A DNA stretch of 64,000 nt from Solobacterium sp. GTDB taxonomy: Bacteria > Bacillota_I > Bacilli_A > Erysipelotrichales > Erysipelotrichaceae. Shown one piece after another: positions 43,826 to 52,502 of the stretch. The notes beneath the pieces were generated by a model that worked only from the letters and a program-made list of their open reading frames with translations, had not been told where the DNA came from and did no database searches. Both the position numbers and the translations under genes were made by a program. The stretch covers positions 1-64,000 of the forward strand of contig JAILLA010000073.1 in assembly GCA_024693325.1 (NCBI GenBank), written 5' to 3'. The first letter of the stretch is position 1, and each line of letters starts with the position of its first letter.

Positions 43826-44854
43826 TTATTTCTTGCCCATCAGAAGGCTTGCAAGATTCATCAGTGTATTGAGATTTCCTGCAGGTGAAGTATTCTGGGC
43901 TGTTGTATTGTTTCCGTTCAGGCTGAACACCTGGCCGTAACCGTTGTTCGCAGGAGCGGCAGCCGGCTGCTGGTTAACAGCGGAAGCTGCTGCAGGCTGG
44001 CCTGTCAGCTGTGACATCAGCTGTCCCATCTGCTTGGCATTCAGCGTGATATTCTGGGAAGCCTGTGCCTGTGTGATCTGGACATTGCCGCTGCCGAGCA
44101 TGGACATGATCTGGGCGAGCTGGAGTCCTGTCAGGGTAACCGTCTGCTTGGAAGCTGTATAGACCTTGCCGCCAAGCTGGTTCAGCATCTGCTTCAGCTG
44201 TGATCCGTTCAGTGTGACGGACTGTTTTGCCTGTGCCTGCGTGATCTTGAGCTGTTCTTTTGTGAACATCTGCATGATCTGTGCCAGCTGCATGCCGCTC
44301 AGTGTAACAGTTGCATTAGCGGATGTTGTCTGTGTCTGCGGCTGCTGGGGCTGTGTGCCGAACAGATTGCCGAGCAGTGAGCCTGTGCTGTTCTGCTGGG
44401 GCTGCTGTGCCTGCTGGGGCTGCGCGCCGCCGCCGAGCAGTGCGGACAGCAGTCCGCCGGTAGGGCTGCTCTGCTGTGCTGATGTGTTATTGCCGGATGT
44501 TGACTGCAGCATGTTCATGACTGCGAGCAGGTCGTTGGCGTCCAGCTTGCCGTCAAGCAGGGCACCGATGCCGGATGCTCTTGTGACGCCGTCGGCTTTG
44601 CTGCTGAAGCCGCCTGTCAGCTTCATCAGGTTTTCCGCATCGATCTGTCCTTCTGCGCCGAGGAACAGCTTCATGATGTTGTTTTCGGAGACCTGCTTTG
44701 TGATCGCGGATACTTCGGAATCACTCAGTTTTTCGTCTGCCAGGATGCCTCTGACGACGCCTTCCGTGCCGTCTTTCAGCATGTCGTTCATTTTTGAAGG
44801 ATCGGATGCCAGGGTATTCAGGACCTTGTTGACATTATTATTTTTTTCACTCAT
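43826..44854 (-). CDS. Gln/Asn-rich repeat protein, unknown function
   Basis: 342 residues. The N-terminal 120 residues are helical and acidic with MLKDGTEGVVRGILADEKLS. Residues 121-180 are low-complexity Gln/Pro/Gly. Residues 183-283 hold four imperfect repeats of 26-30 residues: VTLSGMQLAQIM, VTLNGSQLKQML, VTLTGLQLAQIM and ITLNAKQMGQLM. Two of these (first and third) are followed by ITQAQA. The tail is again Gln/Asn-rich. There is no signal peptide. I know no family with this repeat. It may self-assemble or act as a scaffold (inference). The GAGGTAG upstream is a moderate ribosome site. Confidence 0.65.
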   Translation of the reverse strand: MSEKNNNVNKVLNTLASDPSKMNDMLKDGTEGVVRGILADEKLSDSEVSAITKQVSENNIMKLFLGAEGQIDAENLMKLTGGFSSKADGVTRASGIGALLDGKLDANDLLAVMNMLQSTSGNNTSAQQSSPTGGLLSALLGGGAQPQQAQQPQQNSTGSLLGNLFGTQPQQPQTQTTSANATVTLSGMQLAQIMQMFTKEQLKITQAQAKQSVTLNGSQLKQMLNQLGGKVYTASKQTVTLTGLQLAQIMSMLGSGNVQITQAQASQNITLNAKQMGQLMSQLTGQPAAASAVNQQPAAAPANNGYGQVFSLNGNNTTAQNTSPAGNLNTLMNLASLLMGKK

Positions 44855-44978
44855 TGGTAACTACCTCATTTCTAACAATATTTTGACATTCAAAGGCATG
44901 AAAGTACAGCAAATATTCAGCGGATTTCGATGCTTCCCTTTATAATAATGAACATATAGAAAGCAAGAGGATTGAATT

Positions 44979-47234
44979 ATGACTGATATGCTCGCCAGAT
45001 ACAAAGCTGCTGAAAAGCTTGTTCCCTGGAATACGAAACATGCCGTCCTGAACGGCAAGCCTGCAGCGAAACCGCTGGACGAAACACATTTTTACTGGGC
45101 AGAGGAAGTACGTGAAGGTGAAGATGTTTATTCCGTATTCCGCAAAGTCAGTACCATTGACGGAACAGAGGAAGATCTCTTTGATCACGCAAAGCTGTGC
45201 GGCCTGCTGTCAACGGACCATATTCCTTTCACTTCCTGCAAAGTGAAAGACGGGAAGATGGAATTCACATATGAAGACTTTGATTATACATACAGCCTGG
45301 ATGAAGGGACCCTTGAAAAGACGGGATTCCATCAGGAACGCGCAGTCTCCGTTTCACCGGACCGGACAAAGGAGATCTTTGTCAGGGATCACAACATGTG
45401 GATCCGCGACTGTCAGGACGGAAAGGAAACACAGCTGACATATGACGGCGTCAAAGACTTCGAATACGGCAAATGCGCGGAATACAGCGGGTATATCACG
45501 GACCGTGTCAAGGGAAAGCCGGAAGTGCCCGGTGTGCTGTGGGCACCCGATTCAAAGCATTTCCTGACGTTCAAGCTCGATCAGAGGACGGTACCGGAGC
45601 TGTTTATCATACAGTCCTACGATGAGGAGACAAGGGAAAGCATCCGTCCCCGCCTGCATACATATAAGTGCTCATTCCCGGAGGATAAAGAGATCCCGCT
45701 TGCGTACTACTGCATGGGCGATGCCGAGGCATGCACAGTTACCATGCTTGACATGGAACCGCAGCCTGCCGGAGGACCGCTGTTCGGGGAACGCTACGGA
45801 ATGGCAAAATGGCTGGATGACAGCAGTGCCGTCTATACGACGCTTGTCCGCAGAGGCTGCAAATCCGCCGCGTTCGTCCTGATGACGGCAGACGGGAATG
45901 TCAGAACGCTGCTGGAGGAAGCCAGCGATACAGCGCTGAACATTCGGACACACGGAAACCTGGACGGCTTCAATGATTACTGCGCAAGCAACTTCCTGTC
46001 TCAGGACAAGAAGACGCTTGTATGGCAGAGCGAACGTGACGATTTCGCGAGACTGTTCCGCTATGACGGAGAAACAGGAGAGCTGCTGAATGCCATGACG
46101 CCGGCAGACTGCAGCGTCGGTGAACTGATCTCCTATGACGATACGCATGTTTATTTCTATGCAAGCAACCTTTCCTGCACAAGCGATCCGTATTACCAGC
46201 TTGTCTGCAGGACAGCATATGACGGAAGCGGCTTTGAAGTCCTGACACCGGAAGACGGCATGCACAGGTGCACGATCATCAACGATATGATCATCGATAC
46301 ATGGAGCAGGGTCGACTGCCCGCCTGTAACCAACCTCAGGAATAAAGACGGCACGCTGGTCAGGGAACTCGTTTCTGCTGATATCAGCGACCTGCTTGCC
46401 AGAGGCTATATCATGCCGGAACGCTTCACGGTCACCGCAAGCGACGAAAAGACGACGCTGTACGGCATTCTGATCAGACCGGCAGACTTCGATGAAACAA
46501 AGAGTTATCCGTTCATTGACTATATTTACGGCGGCATGCAGTGCTACAACGTTCCGAAAGCATTTGCTTATGAAGGCGCGATCGACGGCAGGGAAATGAT
46601 GGGCGGCCTGGAAGAACTGGCACAGCTCGGCTTTGCGGGCATCATCCTGGACGGTCTGGGAACACCGGGCAGAGGAAAGAAACTGCACAATATCAGCTAT
46701 GAGAACATCCACGGCTGCGCGGGACTGAAGGACCATGTCACATCACTCCCCGAACTGAAGGAGAAATTCCCGTTCCTGGATCTCGACAGGGCAGGCATGT
46801 GGGGCAACTCCGGCGGCGGCTGCGCAACATCCAGGGCTATGCTGGAATATCCCGACACATATAAAGTCGGTGTATCTTCTGCCGGCAACCATGACCAGCG
46901 TATGTACAACAACCAGTGGACGGAAACATATTACGGTCTGTACAACAAAGAGATCTACCTGAAGGGCGACAATACGGCACTGGCAAAGAACCTGAAGGGC
47001 CATCTGTACATCGTACACGGGGCAATGGATGACAATGTCGCGATGTCTCAGTCGATCCGTCTGATCGATGCGCTGATCAATGAGGACAAGGACTTTGACT
47101 TCCTGATCCTGCCGCGTACCAACCACAACGTACCGGCAAACCCGTACTTTATCCGCCGCAAGATGGACTACTTTGTCAGATATCTGCTGGAAGAAGAAGT
47201 ACCTTCATACAGATTCGTCATGCCGGAGGACTGA
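44979..47234 (+). CDS. S9-family prolyl oligopeptidase/dipeptidyl-peptidase IV-like enzyme
   Basis: 751 residues. The N-terminal two thirds form a beta-propeller like DPP IV (VLWAPDSKHFLTFKLD). The C-terminal alpha/beta-hydrolase domain has the nucleophile in GMWGNSGGGCATSRAM, the acid in VHGAMDDNV and the His in PRTNHNVP. There is no signal peptide, so it is likely cytoplasmic and processes imported proline-containing peptides. TATAAT at about 44940 and AGAGGA give promoter and ribosome site. Confidence 0.9.
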   Translation: MTDMLARYKAAEKLVPWNTKHAVLNGKPAAKPLDETHFYWAEEVREGEDVYSVFRKVSTIDGTEEDLFDHAKLCGLLSTDHIPFTSCKVKDGKMEFTYEDFDYTYSLDEGTLEKTGFHQERAVSVSPDRTKEIFVRDHNMWIRDCQDGKETQLTYDGVKDFEYGKCAEYSGYITDRVKGKPEVPGVLWAPDSKHFLTFKLDQRTVPELFIIQSYDEETRESIRPRLHTYKCSFPEDKEIPLAYYCMGDAEACTVTMLDMEPQPAGGPLFGERYGMAKWLDDSSAVYTTLVRRGCKSAAFVLMTADGNVRTLLEEASDTALNIRTHGNLDGFNDYCASNFLSQDKKTLVWQSERDDFARLFRYDGETGELLNAMTPADCSVGELISYDDTHVYFYASNLSCTSDPYYQLVCRTAYDGSGFEVLTPEDGMHRCTIINDMIIDTWSRVDCPPVTNLRNKDGTLVRELVSADISDLLARGYIMPERFTVTASDEKTTLYGILIRPADFDETKSYPFIDYIYGGMQCYNVPKAFAYEGAIDGREMMGGLEELAQLGFAGIILDGLGTPGRGKKLHNISYENIHGCAGLKDHVTSLPELKEKFPFLDLDRAGMWGNSGGGCATSRAMLEYPDTYKVGVSSAGNHDQRMYNNQWTETYYGLYNKEIYLKGDNTALAKNLKGHLYIVHGAMDDNVAMSQSIRLIDALINEDKDFDFLILPRTNHNVPANPYFIRRKMDYFVRYLLEEEVPSYRFVMPED

Positions 47235-47235
47235 G

Positions 47236-48642
47236 ATGAACAGGATCACCGGAAGCAGCAGGATCCTTGTTGAAAACCTGATCGCTTCGATCATGAAGGA
47301 CTATGATGCCTGCGGCTTGGCCGCCTGCATCATCGACCATACGGGAACTGTTCAGTATGAGATCTTCAGAGGGGAACGTGAAAAAGGCACCGGGAAAGAG
47401 ATCAACGGCGACACGATCTTCGGCCTGGCATCCGTTACAAAGTCATTCACGGCACTCGCGGTCATGCAGATGGCGGAGGCAGGCATCCTGTCACTGGATG
47501 ATCCTGTCTCGAAATACATTCCCGAGTTTACAAACAGGAATACAGATACAGTAAAGATCAGTCACCTGCTGAGCCATGCCGGCGGATTCTTCCCGCTGCC
47601 CAGGATCCTTGTTGATCAGGTCGCGGAGCAGCTTGGCCTGCATGAAGAAACAGACGGTGACCTTGCGTACAATGAGGCACTGGCTGCAGAAGGCGGCAGA
47701 CTTGTGGCAGAGCGTCTTGACGAACAGACCATGGAACACGGACTGAACGGAAGGCCGGGAGAATACCTCAGCTACTGCAATGACGGCTTCGGACTGCTGT
47801 CGGAGATCATCCGCAGATACGGCGGATATCCGTCCTATGCGGAATACCTGAATGAAAAGGTATTGAAGCCGATGGATATGGACCGTTCCTTCTGTGATTT
47901 CGTGCGTCCCGCCAAAGATGAAAATGCAGCGGTGCTGTATCAGAAAAAAGACGGTATCATGACAGGACACCGGGATTATCATGACAACGCGTTCGTACTG
48001 AACGGCGGCGGTGCCATGAAGTCGACACTGAACGATCTGAAAAAGTACCTGGCGATGTACCTGAACAAAGGCATTGCCCTGAACGGCAGGGAGATTCTGA
48101 GTGATTACAGTGTACATGAAATGGTAAAGGGACGGATCCCGTACGGACATGACGGCAGCTATGGCTATGGTCTGTATACACAGATGATCGGCGGAATGAA
48201 TGTGCCCCAGCACGGAGGTTCCCTGCCGGGTGTATCATCCAACATTGCATTCACCTATGACAATGACTGCGCGGTCATCGTGCTGTGCAATACATCAGGC
48301 GTTCCTGTCGCTGTCATCAGTGACGCGCTGCTGAAGATGTACGCAGGCGTATCACCGCTCAACAGCAGGCATATTTATGAACACCCATGGTCCGATGAAC
48401 TGATCTCCGAAGTATGCGGAACATATTCATCAGGTGAAGGAACAGCATTTGAACTGTACAGAAAAGCAGACGGAACAGTCGGTATGAAGGATGAAACAGG
48501 TGAAAAGAACCTGATCACAACAGGTCCTGAAACAGCTGTTGTCAGGAATCTGTATGCCGATACATTCTGCCGGGTGATCCGCAGCAGACAGCGCGGTGTA
48601 TATGCCGTGCAGTACGGAAGCAGGCTGATCCCTAAGGAATAA
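47236..48642 (+). CDS. Class C beta-lactamase-like serine hydrolase
   Basis: 468 residues from the ATG at 47236, one base after the peptidase stop, with GGAGGA upstream. The serine beta-lactamase fold motifs are SVTK (Ser66, Lys69), YCN (SYCNDGFGLLSEI) and a QHGGSLPG block replacing KTG. There is no signal peptide, so it is more probably an esterase or D-amino-acid peptidase (PBP4*-like) than a resistance enzyme. A C-terminal beta domain of about 90 residues follows. It is co-transcribed with the S9 peptidase, which suggests a peptide-processing role. Confidence 0.88.
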   Translation: MNRITGSSRILVENLIASIMKDYDACGLAACIIDHTGTVQYEIFRGEREKGTGKEINGDTIFGLASVTKSFTALAVMQMAEAGILSLDDPVSKYIPEFTNRNTDTVKISHLLSHAGGFFPLPRILVDQVAEQLGLHEETDGDLAYNEALAAEGGRLVAERLDEQTMEHGLNGRPGEYLSYCNDGFGLLSEIIRRYGGYPSYAEYLNEKVLKPMDMDRSFCDFVRPAKDENAAVLYQKKDGIMTGHRDYHDNAFVLNGGGAMKSTLNDLKKYLAMYLNKGIALNGREILSDYSVHEMVKGRIPYGHDGSYGYGLYTQMIGGMNVPQHGGSLPGVSSNIAFTYDNDCAVIVLCNTSGVPVAVISDALLKMYAGVSPLNSRHIYEHPWSDELISEVCGTYSSGEGTAFELYRKADGTVGMKDETGEKNLITTGPETAVVRNLYADTFCRVIRSRQRGVYAVQYGSRLIPKE

Positions 48643-48650
48643 CGAAAAAT

Positions 48651-48685
48651 GAAGGTCAGTAATCAAACCGGCCTTCGTTTTTTTC
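48651..48685 (+). terminator. Terminator of the peptidase/serine hydrolase operon
   Basis: GAAGGTC and GGCCTTC pair (one G-U) followed by seven T residues. It overlaps the 3' end of the converging reductase gene. Confidence 0.6.
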
Positions 48686-49573
48686 TTCCAGTGCTTTGAT
48701 GACATGGTATGTATATTCACTGTACGGTACGCTGATCCTTACGGCTGCAGCTTTCCTGATCAGCACGCCGAGGAACATATCGACCTCCGTCTTCCGTTTC
48801 TGATCCAGATCCTGCAGGGTGGAGAGCCTGCCCTCAGGCTTCCACTTGCCGTACTGTACATGATCAATGTGAACACCATAGGCTTCAGCGACACGCAGCA
48901 CTTCTGCTGCCAGAACGTCGCGCATCCATGCGGCATGTTCACTGTCATTATATGCGCCTGTACCTACATTGAGGACGGCCTGCGGAAGGTTTGCGGATAT
49001 ATTCAGGGCGTATTTATGCCATTGCTGGGCAATGATATCATCACATGCGTGATACGGAAGCTCCGTACCTTCAAACAGTTCATTCAGTTCAGCGACACGG
49101 CTGTCATGTGCAGGACATGTGCTTCCATAATAGATACCGAAAGCAGAAGCTGGATTCCAGGTAAGTTTTCTTCCGTTATGCTGGGCTGCAACACGCATGA
49201 AGCAGGGTATGACCTGTGATGGATCAACGGCTTCCGCAATGATCTCTTCACTGTCGATTCCGTTCAGCAGGCTCAGAACAGTCGTATGTTCATCAGCGAT
49301 CGTCCGGATATCGTCCAGTACGTTCTGCAGAGCGGTATATTTGACGGAAACCATCAGCAGATCAGTTCCCTGCGCTTCTTTCGGTGTCCTGATATCCGGA
49401 TGGTATGTTTCACCCTGAATATTCAGGCCTTCTGTTTCAAGGCGCTGTTTCCGCTCACCTGAAGCAATGAAGGAAAATGTGACCTCTCCGCTCCGGATCT
49501 TTCCCAACAGACAATGATAGATATAAGCACCGATCGCTCCCGCGCCGATTACTGCTATTTTTCTGATCTTCAT
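48656..49573 (-). CDS. Ketopantoate reductase-family (PanE/ApbA) oxidoreductase
   Basis: 305 residues from the ATG at 49573 with GAGGAG upstream; TATAAT lies before that. The N-terminal NADP-binding fold is KIAVIGAGAIGAYIYHCL. Family motifs are LLMVSVKYTALQNVL, LLNGIDSEE and the C-terminal domain WHKYALNISANLPQAVL with Lys. Members reduce 2-oxo acids, classically ketopantoate for CoA synthesis. No other pan gene is close, so the true substrate is uncertain. Confidence 0.88.
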   Translation of the reverse strand: MKIRKIAVIGAGAIGAYIYHCLLGKIRSGEVTFSFIASGERKQRLETEGLNIQGETYHPDIRTPKEAQGTDLLMVSVKYTALQNVLDDIRTIADEHTTVLSLLNGIDSEEIIAEAVDPSQVIPCFMRVAAQHNGRKLTWNPASAFGIYYGSTCPAHDSRVAELNELFEGTELPYHACDDIIAQQWHKYALNISANLPQAVLNVGTGAYNDSEHAAWMRDVLAAEVLRVAEAYGVHIDHVQYGKWKPEGRLSTLQDLDQKRKTEVDMFLGVLIRKAAAVRISVPYSEYTYHVIKALEEKNEGRFDY

Positions 49574-49773
49574 ACGAAACTCCTCAATATGCACGCATTA
49601 TATCAAAGATCGCAGTGTACATGCACAAACGTGACCATATCTTTACAGGGGTTCAGCACGCACTGCTTTTCATCTTTCGTTTTGGCTGATCAGGGTCAGA
49701 ATCATTGACTTCCTGACTGCAGGATACTAGGATTGATTCTCAGAAGAAGTATTGCGGATAAAGGGAGAATGAT

Positions 49774-50124
49774 ATGAGCGGGGAAACACATACGCATATT
49801 GATGAAAACGGGAATGTGATCACACATACTCATGGTGAAGGACACCATGATCACGGTCATTATCATGATCCCGAGGAAAAGAAACGGCAGCTGAACCGTA
49901 TCTCAAGAGCGATCGGTCATCTGAACCATGTCAAAGGCATGATCGAATCGGATGAGGACTGCGCGGATGTACTGATCCAGCTGGCTGCTGTCAATGCGGC
50001 ATTGAAGGGCTTGGGTAAACAGATCATCAACGAGCATATGACACACTGCATTACACATGCCATTGAGGATGGAGACCTAAAAGCTGTTGAAGAATTCCAG
50101 AAGGCTGTAGAGAAATTTATCTGA
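49774..50124 (+). CDS. CsoR-family metal-sensing repressor with a His-rich N-terminus
   Basis: 116 residues with AAAGGGAG upstream. The CsoR/RcnR/FrmR (DUF156) core starts near residue 38, with RISRAIGHLNHVKGMIE. Ligand positions are Cys63, His88 and Cys92 (EHMTHC), the C-H-C pattern of copper sensors. The first 31 residues carry nine His (HTH, HTHGEGHHDHGHYH), an added metal-binding tail. No copper exporter is adjacent. It might sense Cu, Ni or Co; the cbi transporter at 2451 is a possible target (inference). Confidence 0.88.
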   Translation: MSGETHTHIDENGNVITHTHGEGHHDHGHYHDPEEKKRQLNRISRAIGHLNHVKGMIESDEDCADVLIQLAAVNAALKGLGKQIINEHMTHCITHAIEDGDLKAVEEFQKAVEKFI

Positions 50125-50149
50125 TCACCCTGTACCGGGGTGATTTTTA
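50123..50149 (+). terminator. Terminator of the CsoR-like gene
   Basis: ATCACCC and GGGTGAT flank a seven-base loop, followed by TTTTTAA. Confidence 0.8.
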
Positions 50150-50195
50150 AGTTTGCGGCATGTCATGCCAAGCAAAGTCCAAATGACAGGGAATC

Positions 50196-50204
50196 TGTTA
50201 GAAT
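50196..50204 (+). promoter_or_regulatory. Extended -10 box just before the EndoU-like gene
   Basis: TGTTAGAAT is followed by six bases and ATG with no ribosome site, predicting a leaderless mRNA. Confidence 0.45.
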
Positions 50205-50210
50205 TGAGTC

Positions 50211-50795
50211 ATGAAAAAGACACGTTGGATATACATCCTGATCGGTATCTGGCTCGGGTTCACTGTTTATCAGACTTTGTTCAGGAGACCTGCTGACACA
50301 CCGGGCCCCGTAATACCGACAGCGATACCTGCCGCAGCACCATCCCCAGACATTCCCGGGGAAGTCCGGTATACGGATGAAGATATTGCGGAGCTTGAAC
50401 ATACGGAACTGTTCTATGACAGCACGCTGGAACATATCTTTTACGGTGAAGTCAACAGTAAGGGAAACGGTTCCGGTTATCATTATGACCGTGTTGAGAA
50501 TACACCCGGGTCGATCGTTGAAGGCACTCGTACGGAAGAAGACCAATACGGTGTTTACACAGCAAAAGTGGTCGTTGATGGCGCACCTAAGACCGGGAAT
50601 AAAGGATATTCCTCATTCTTCCCGGATGAGATGTCACCGCAGGAAGTGATCGATGCCATCAACGAGGCTTATGAAAACATGGAAAGGCTGAGCGGAGACC
50701 TGTATGCAGGACTGTGCGATGCCGGATTTGAGATCGATATCGTGATCGATGATGACGGGAAGATCATCACAGCCTATCCCGTCAAAGAGGAGTAG
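50211..50795 (+). CDS. Membrane-anchored or secreted EndoU-type nuclease, probable toxin
   Basis: 194 residues. Residues 6-23 form a signal anchor or uncleaved signal (WIYILIGIWLGFTVYQTL). A Pro/Ala-rich linker covers 27-50. Residues about 72-155 resemble the bacterial EndoU RNase domain: EHIFYGEVNSKGNGSGYHYD with His75 and His91, then KGYSSFFPDEMSPQEVIDAI with Lys131 and Ser134/135, matching the two-His/Lys-Ser/Thr catalytic pattern of the family as I remember it. EndoU domains are common tips of polymorphic toxins that cut tRNA. The next gene, two bases on, is a candidate immunity protein. Confidence 0.65.
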   Translation: MKKTRWIYILIGIWLGFTVYQTLFRRPADTPGPVIPTAIPAAAPSPDIPGEVRYTDEDIAELEHTELFYDSTLEHIFYGEVNSKGNGSGYHYDRVENTPGSIVEGTRTEEDQYGVYTAKVVVDGAPKTGNKGYSSFFPDEMSPQEVIDAINEAYENMERLSGDLYAGLCDAGFEIDIVIDDDGKIITAYPVKEE

Positions 50796-50797
50796 AT

Positions 50798-51169
50798 ATG
50801 CTGGAACATCATTACCGTGAGCTCAGACTGCGCGGAAAGAACAATACAAAGAGAAAACTTGTCCTGGAATTCATGGATGAGAAATATGATCTGCTGGCAG
50901 AATTCATCATGAGTGATCTGAGCCAGTTTCGTGATGAGTTTGAACAGGAACTGGATGCAGTACTGAACGGTGAACTGGATAAGTCGGATATCAGAGGGAA
51001 CAGATGCCATCTGGCCATCTTCCCTTACTATGTCATCGTATATGACGACCTGGCAGAAGACGGCGTTGGTCAGTGGTGCCAGGCTGATATGGATGATTTC
51101 CTGGATATCATCGAAGAATGGGATCAGAAATCGGAAAAACTGAGAGAACGGGAAGAACAGGTATCCTGA
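50798..51169 (+). CDS. Acidic hypothetical protein, candidate EndoU immunity protein
   Basis: 123 residues, starting two bases after the EndoU-like stop with AGAGGAG as ribosome site. It is acidic with Glu/Asp-rich helices (EFEQELDAVLNGELD) and a strand region CHLAIFPYYVIVYDDL. There is no signal peptide. I recognise no Pfam family. Its size, charge, cytoplasmic nature and translational coupling fit an immunity protein. Confidence 0.55.
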   Translation: MLEHHYRELRLRGKNNTKRKLVLEFMDEKYDLLAEFIMSDLSQFRDEFEQELDAVLNGELDKSDIRGNRCHLAIFPYYVIVYDDLAEDGVGQWCQADMDDFLDIIEEWDQKSEKLREREEQVS

Positions 51170-51238
51170 TGTTCGGGATTCAAATGGAACGATTTATGTT
51201 TATAATTGTATGAATCAATCTGACAAAGGCGGTAAAGC

Positions 51239-52345
51239 ATGAAATTACTGATTATCAATCCCGGATCAACATCAACCAAGATCAGCATATATGAAGATGA
51301 AAAAGTTCTGTTTGAAGAGAGCGTCTTTCATGACGCGCCGGAGCTTCTCAGATATCCCCATGTCAATGACCAGGTCCCTTTCCGGAAACAGGTCATTCTG
51401 AGTTTTCTGGAACAGAACGGTCTGTCGCTGAACGACATCGATGTGTTTGTCGGCAGAGGAGGCAGTGCCGTACCTGTAAAGTCGGGTGTCATTGAGATCA
51501 ATGAACAGCTTTACAACGACACAAGAGACGCCAAAGGAGGCAGTGAGCATCCGGCCAAACTGGGTGTTATGCTGGCATATGAACTCAGCAAAGAAGGACA
51601 TCAGAGAGCATTCACAATGGATCCGACCAATGTGGATGAGCTTTGCGATGAAGCAAGACTGACAGGCATCAAAGGGTTATACCGGAATGCGCAGGCACAT
51701 GTCCTGAACCAGAAGGCAGTCGCAAGGAAGCACTGTGAACAGCATGGTCTGGATTATGAGTCCTGTGATCTCATCGTATGTCATATCGACGGAGGGATCA
51801 CCGTTCATGCGCATCACAACGGCAGGATGATAGACGGCAATGTCGGCAGCGGCGGAGACGGCGCGTTCACACCGACCAGGATCGGTTCTGTCCCGGTGTT
51901 GAAGCTCCTGGACTACATTGATGAGCATGGAACACAGGAAGTCAGGACGATGTGCTCCAGATCGGGCGGTTTTGTATCGTTCTTCGGAACCAGCAATTTC
52001 AAAACAGTATACGACATGGTGCTGAGCGGCGATAAGAAAGCAAAGCTTGTATATGACTCCATGGTCTATCAGATCTGCAAGGAGATCGGTGCCATGGCTG
52101 CAGTACTGAAGGGAAAAGTCGACGGCATCCTGCTGACAGGCGGACTGGTCATCTATGATGATCTGTGCGGTCAGATCAGGGAACGCTGCGGATGGATCTC
52201 CGATATCTTCGTGTATCCGGGAGAACTGGAGCAGGAAGCACTGGCAAAAGAAACGCTGAAAGCATTGAGCGGAAAGCGTACGATCCATACCTACGACGGG
52301 ATCCCTCCCTTTGATGGCTTTGAATTCATTGAAGAATCAGTTTGA
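51239..52345 (+). CDS. buk: Butyrate kinase
   Basis: 368 residues. It interconverts butyrate plus ATP with butyryl phosphate. The acetokinase/ASKHA pattern is present: LLIINPGSTSTKISIYEDE, VGRGGSAVPVKSGVIEI, CHIDGGITVHAHHNG, NVGSGGDGAFTPTRIGSVP and DGILLTGGLV. The GxG..PTRxGxxP block separates it from acetate kinase. AAAGGCGG precedes the ATG and TGTTTATAAT lies upstream. Phosphotransbutyrylase (ptb), usually adjacent, is absent here, so it might alternatively act on branched or other short acids. Confidence 0.93.
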   Translation: MKLLIINPGSTSTKISIYEDEKVLFEESVFHDAPELLRYPHVNDQVPFRKQVILSFLEQNGLSLNDIDVFVGRGGSAVPVKSGVIEINEQLYNDTRDAKGGSEHPAKLGVMLAYELSKEGHQRAFTMDPTNVDELCDEARLTGIKGLYRNAQAHVLNQKAVARKHCEQHGLDYESCDLIVCHIDGGITVHAHHNGRMIDGNVGSGGDGAFTPTRIGSVPVLKLLDYIDEHGTQEVRTMCSRSGGFVSFFGTSNFKTVYDMVLSGDKKAKLVYDSMVYQICKEIGAMAAVLKGKVDGILLTGGLVIYDDLCGQIRERCGWISDIFVYPGELEQEALAKETLKALSGKRTIHTYDGIPPFDGFEFIEESV

Positions 52346-52369
52346 ATCATACATATTGACGAAACCTTT

Positions 52370-52400
52370 GGACACACCTTTGCGGGGGTGTCCTTTCTTT
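52370..52400 (+). terminator. Terminator of buk
   Basis: GGACAC(A)CC and GG(G)GTGTCC form a stem followed by TTTCTTTG. Confidence 0.8.
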
Positions 52401-52423
52401 GTCTGCGCAAAGGCCGGATCATC

Positions 52424-52477
52424 AAAAAAACTTCCTGTCCGCCGGTCGTTGTTTCATCGGCAGATCAGGAAGTTTTC
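52424..52477 (-). terminator. Terminator of the RpiR-type regulator gene
   Basis: AACTTCCTG and CAGGAAGTT enclose 28 bases that themselves contain GCCG...CGGC. The minus strand ends in seven U residues. Confidence 0.65.
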
Positions 52478-52502
52478 TGAGAGGTGCAGCTGTAAATGAA
52501 TT

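Noticed and set aside
47236..48642. Beta-lactamase resistance gene
   Set aside because: SVTK and YCN are present, but there is no signal peptide and it is in an operon with a peptidase; an esterase or peptidase role is more likely.
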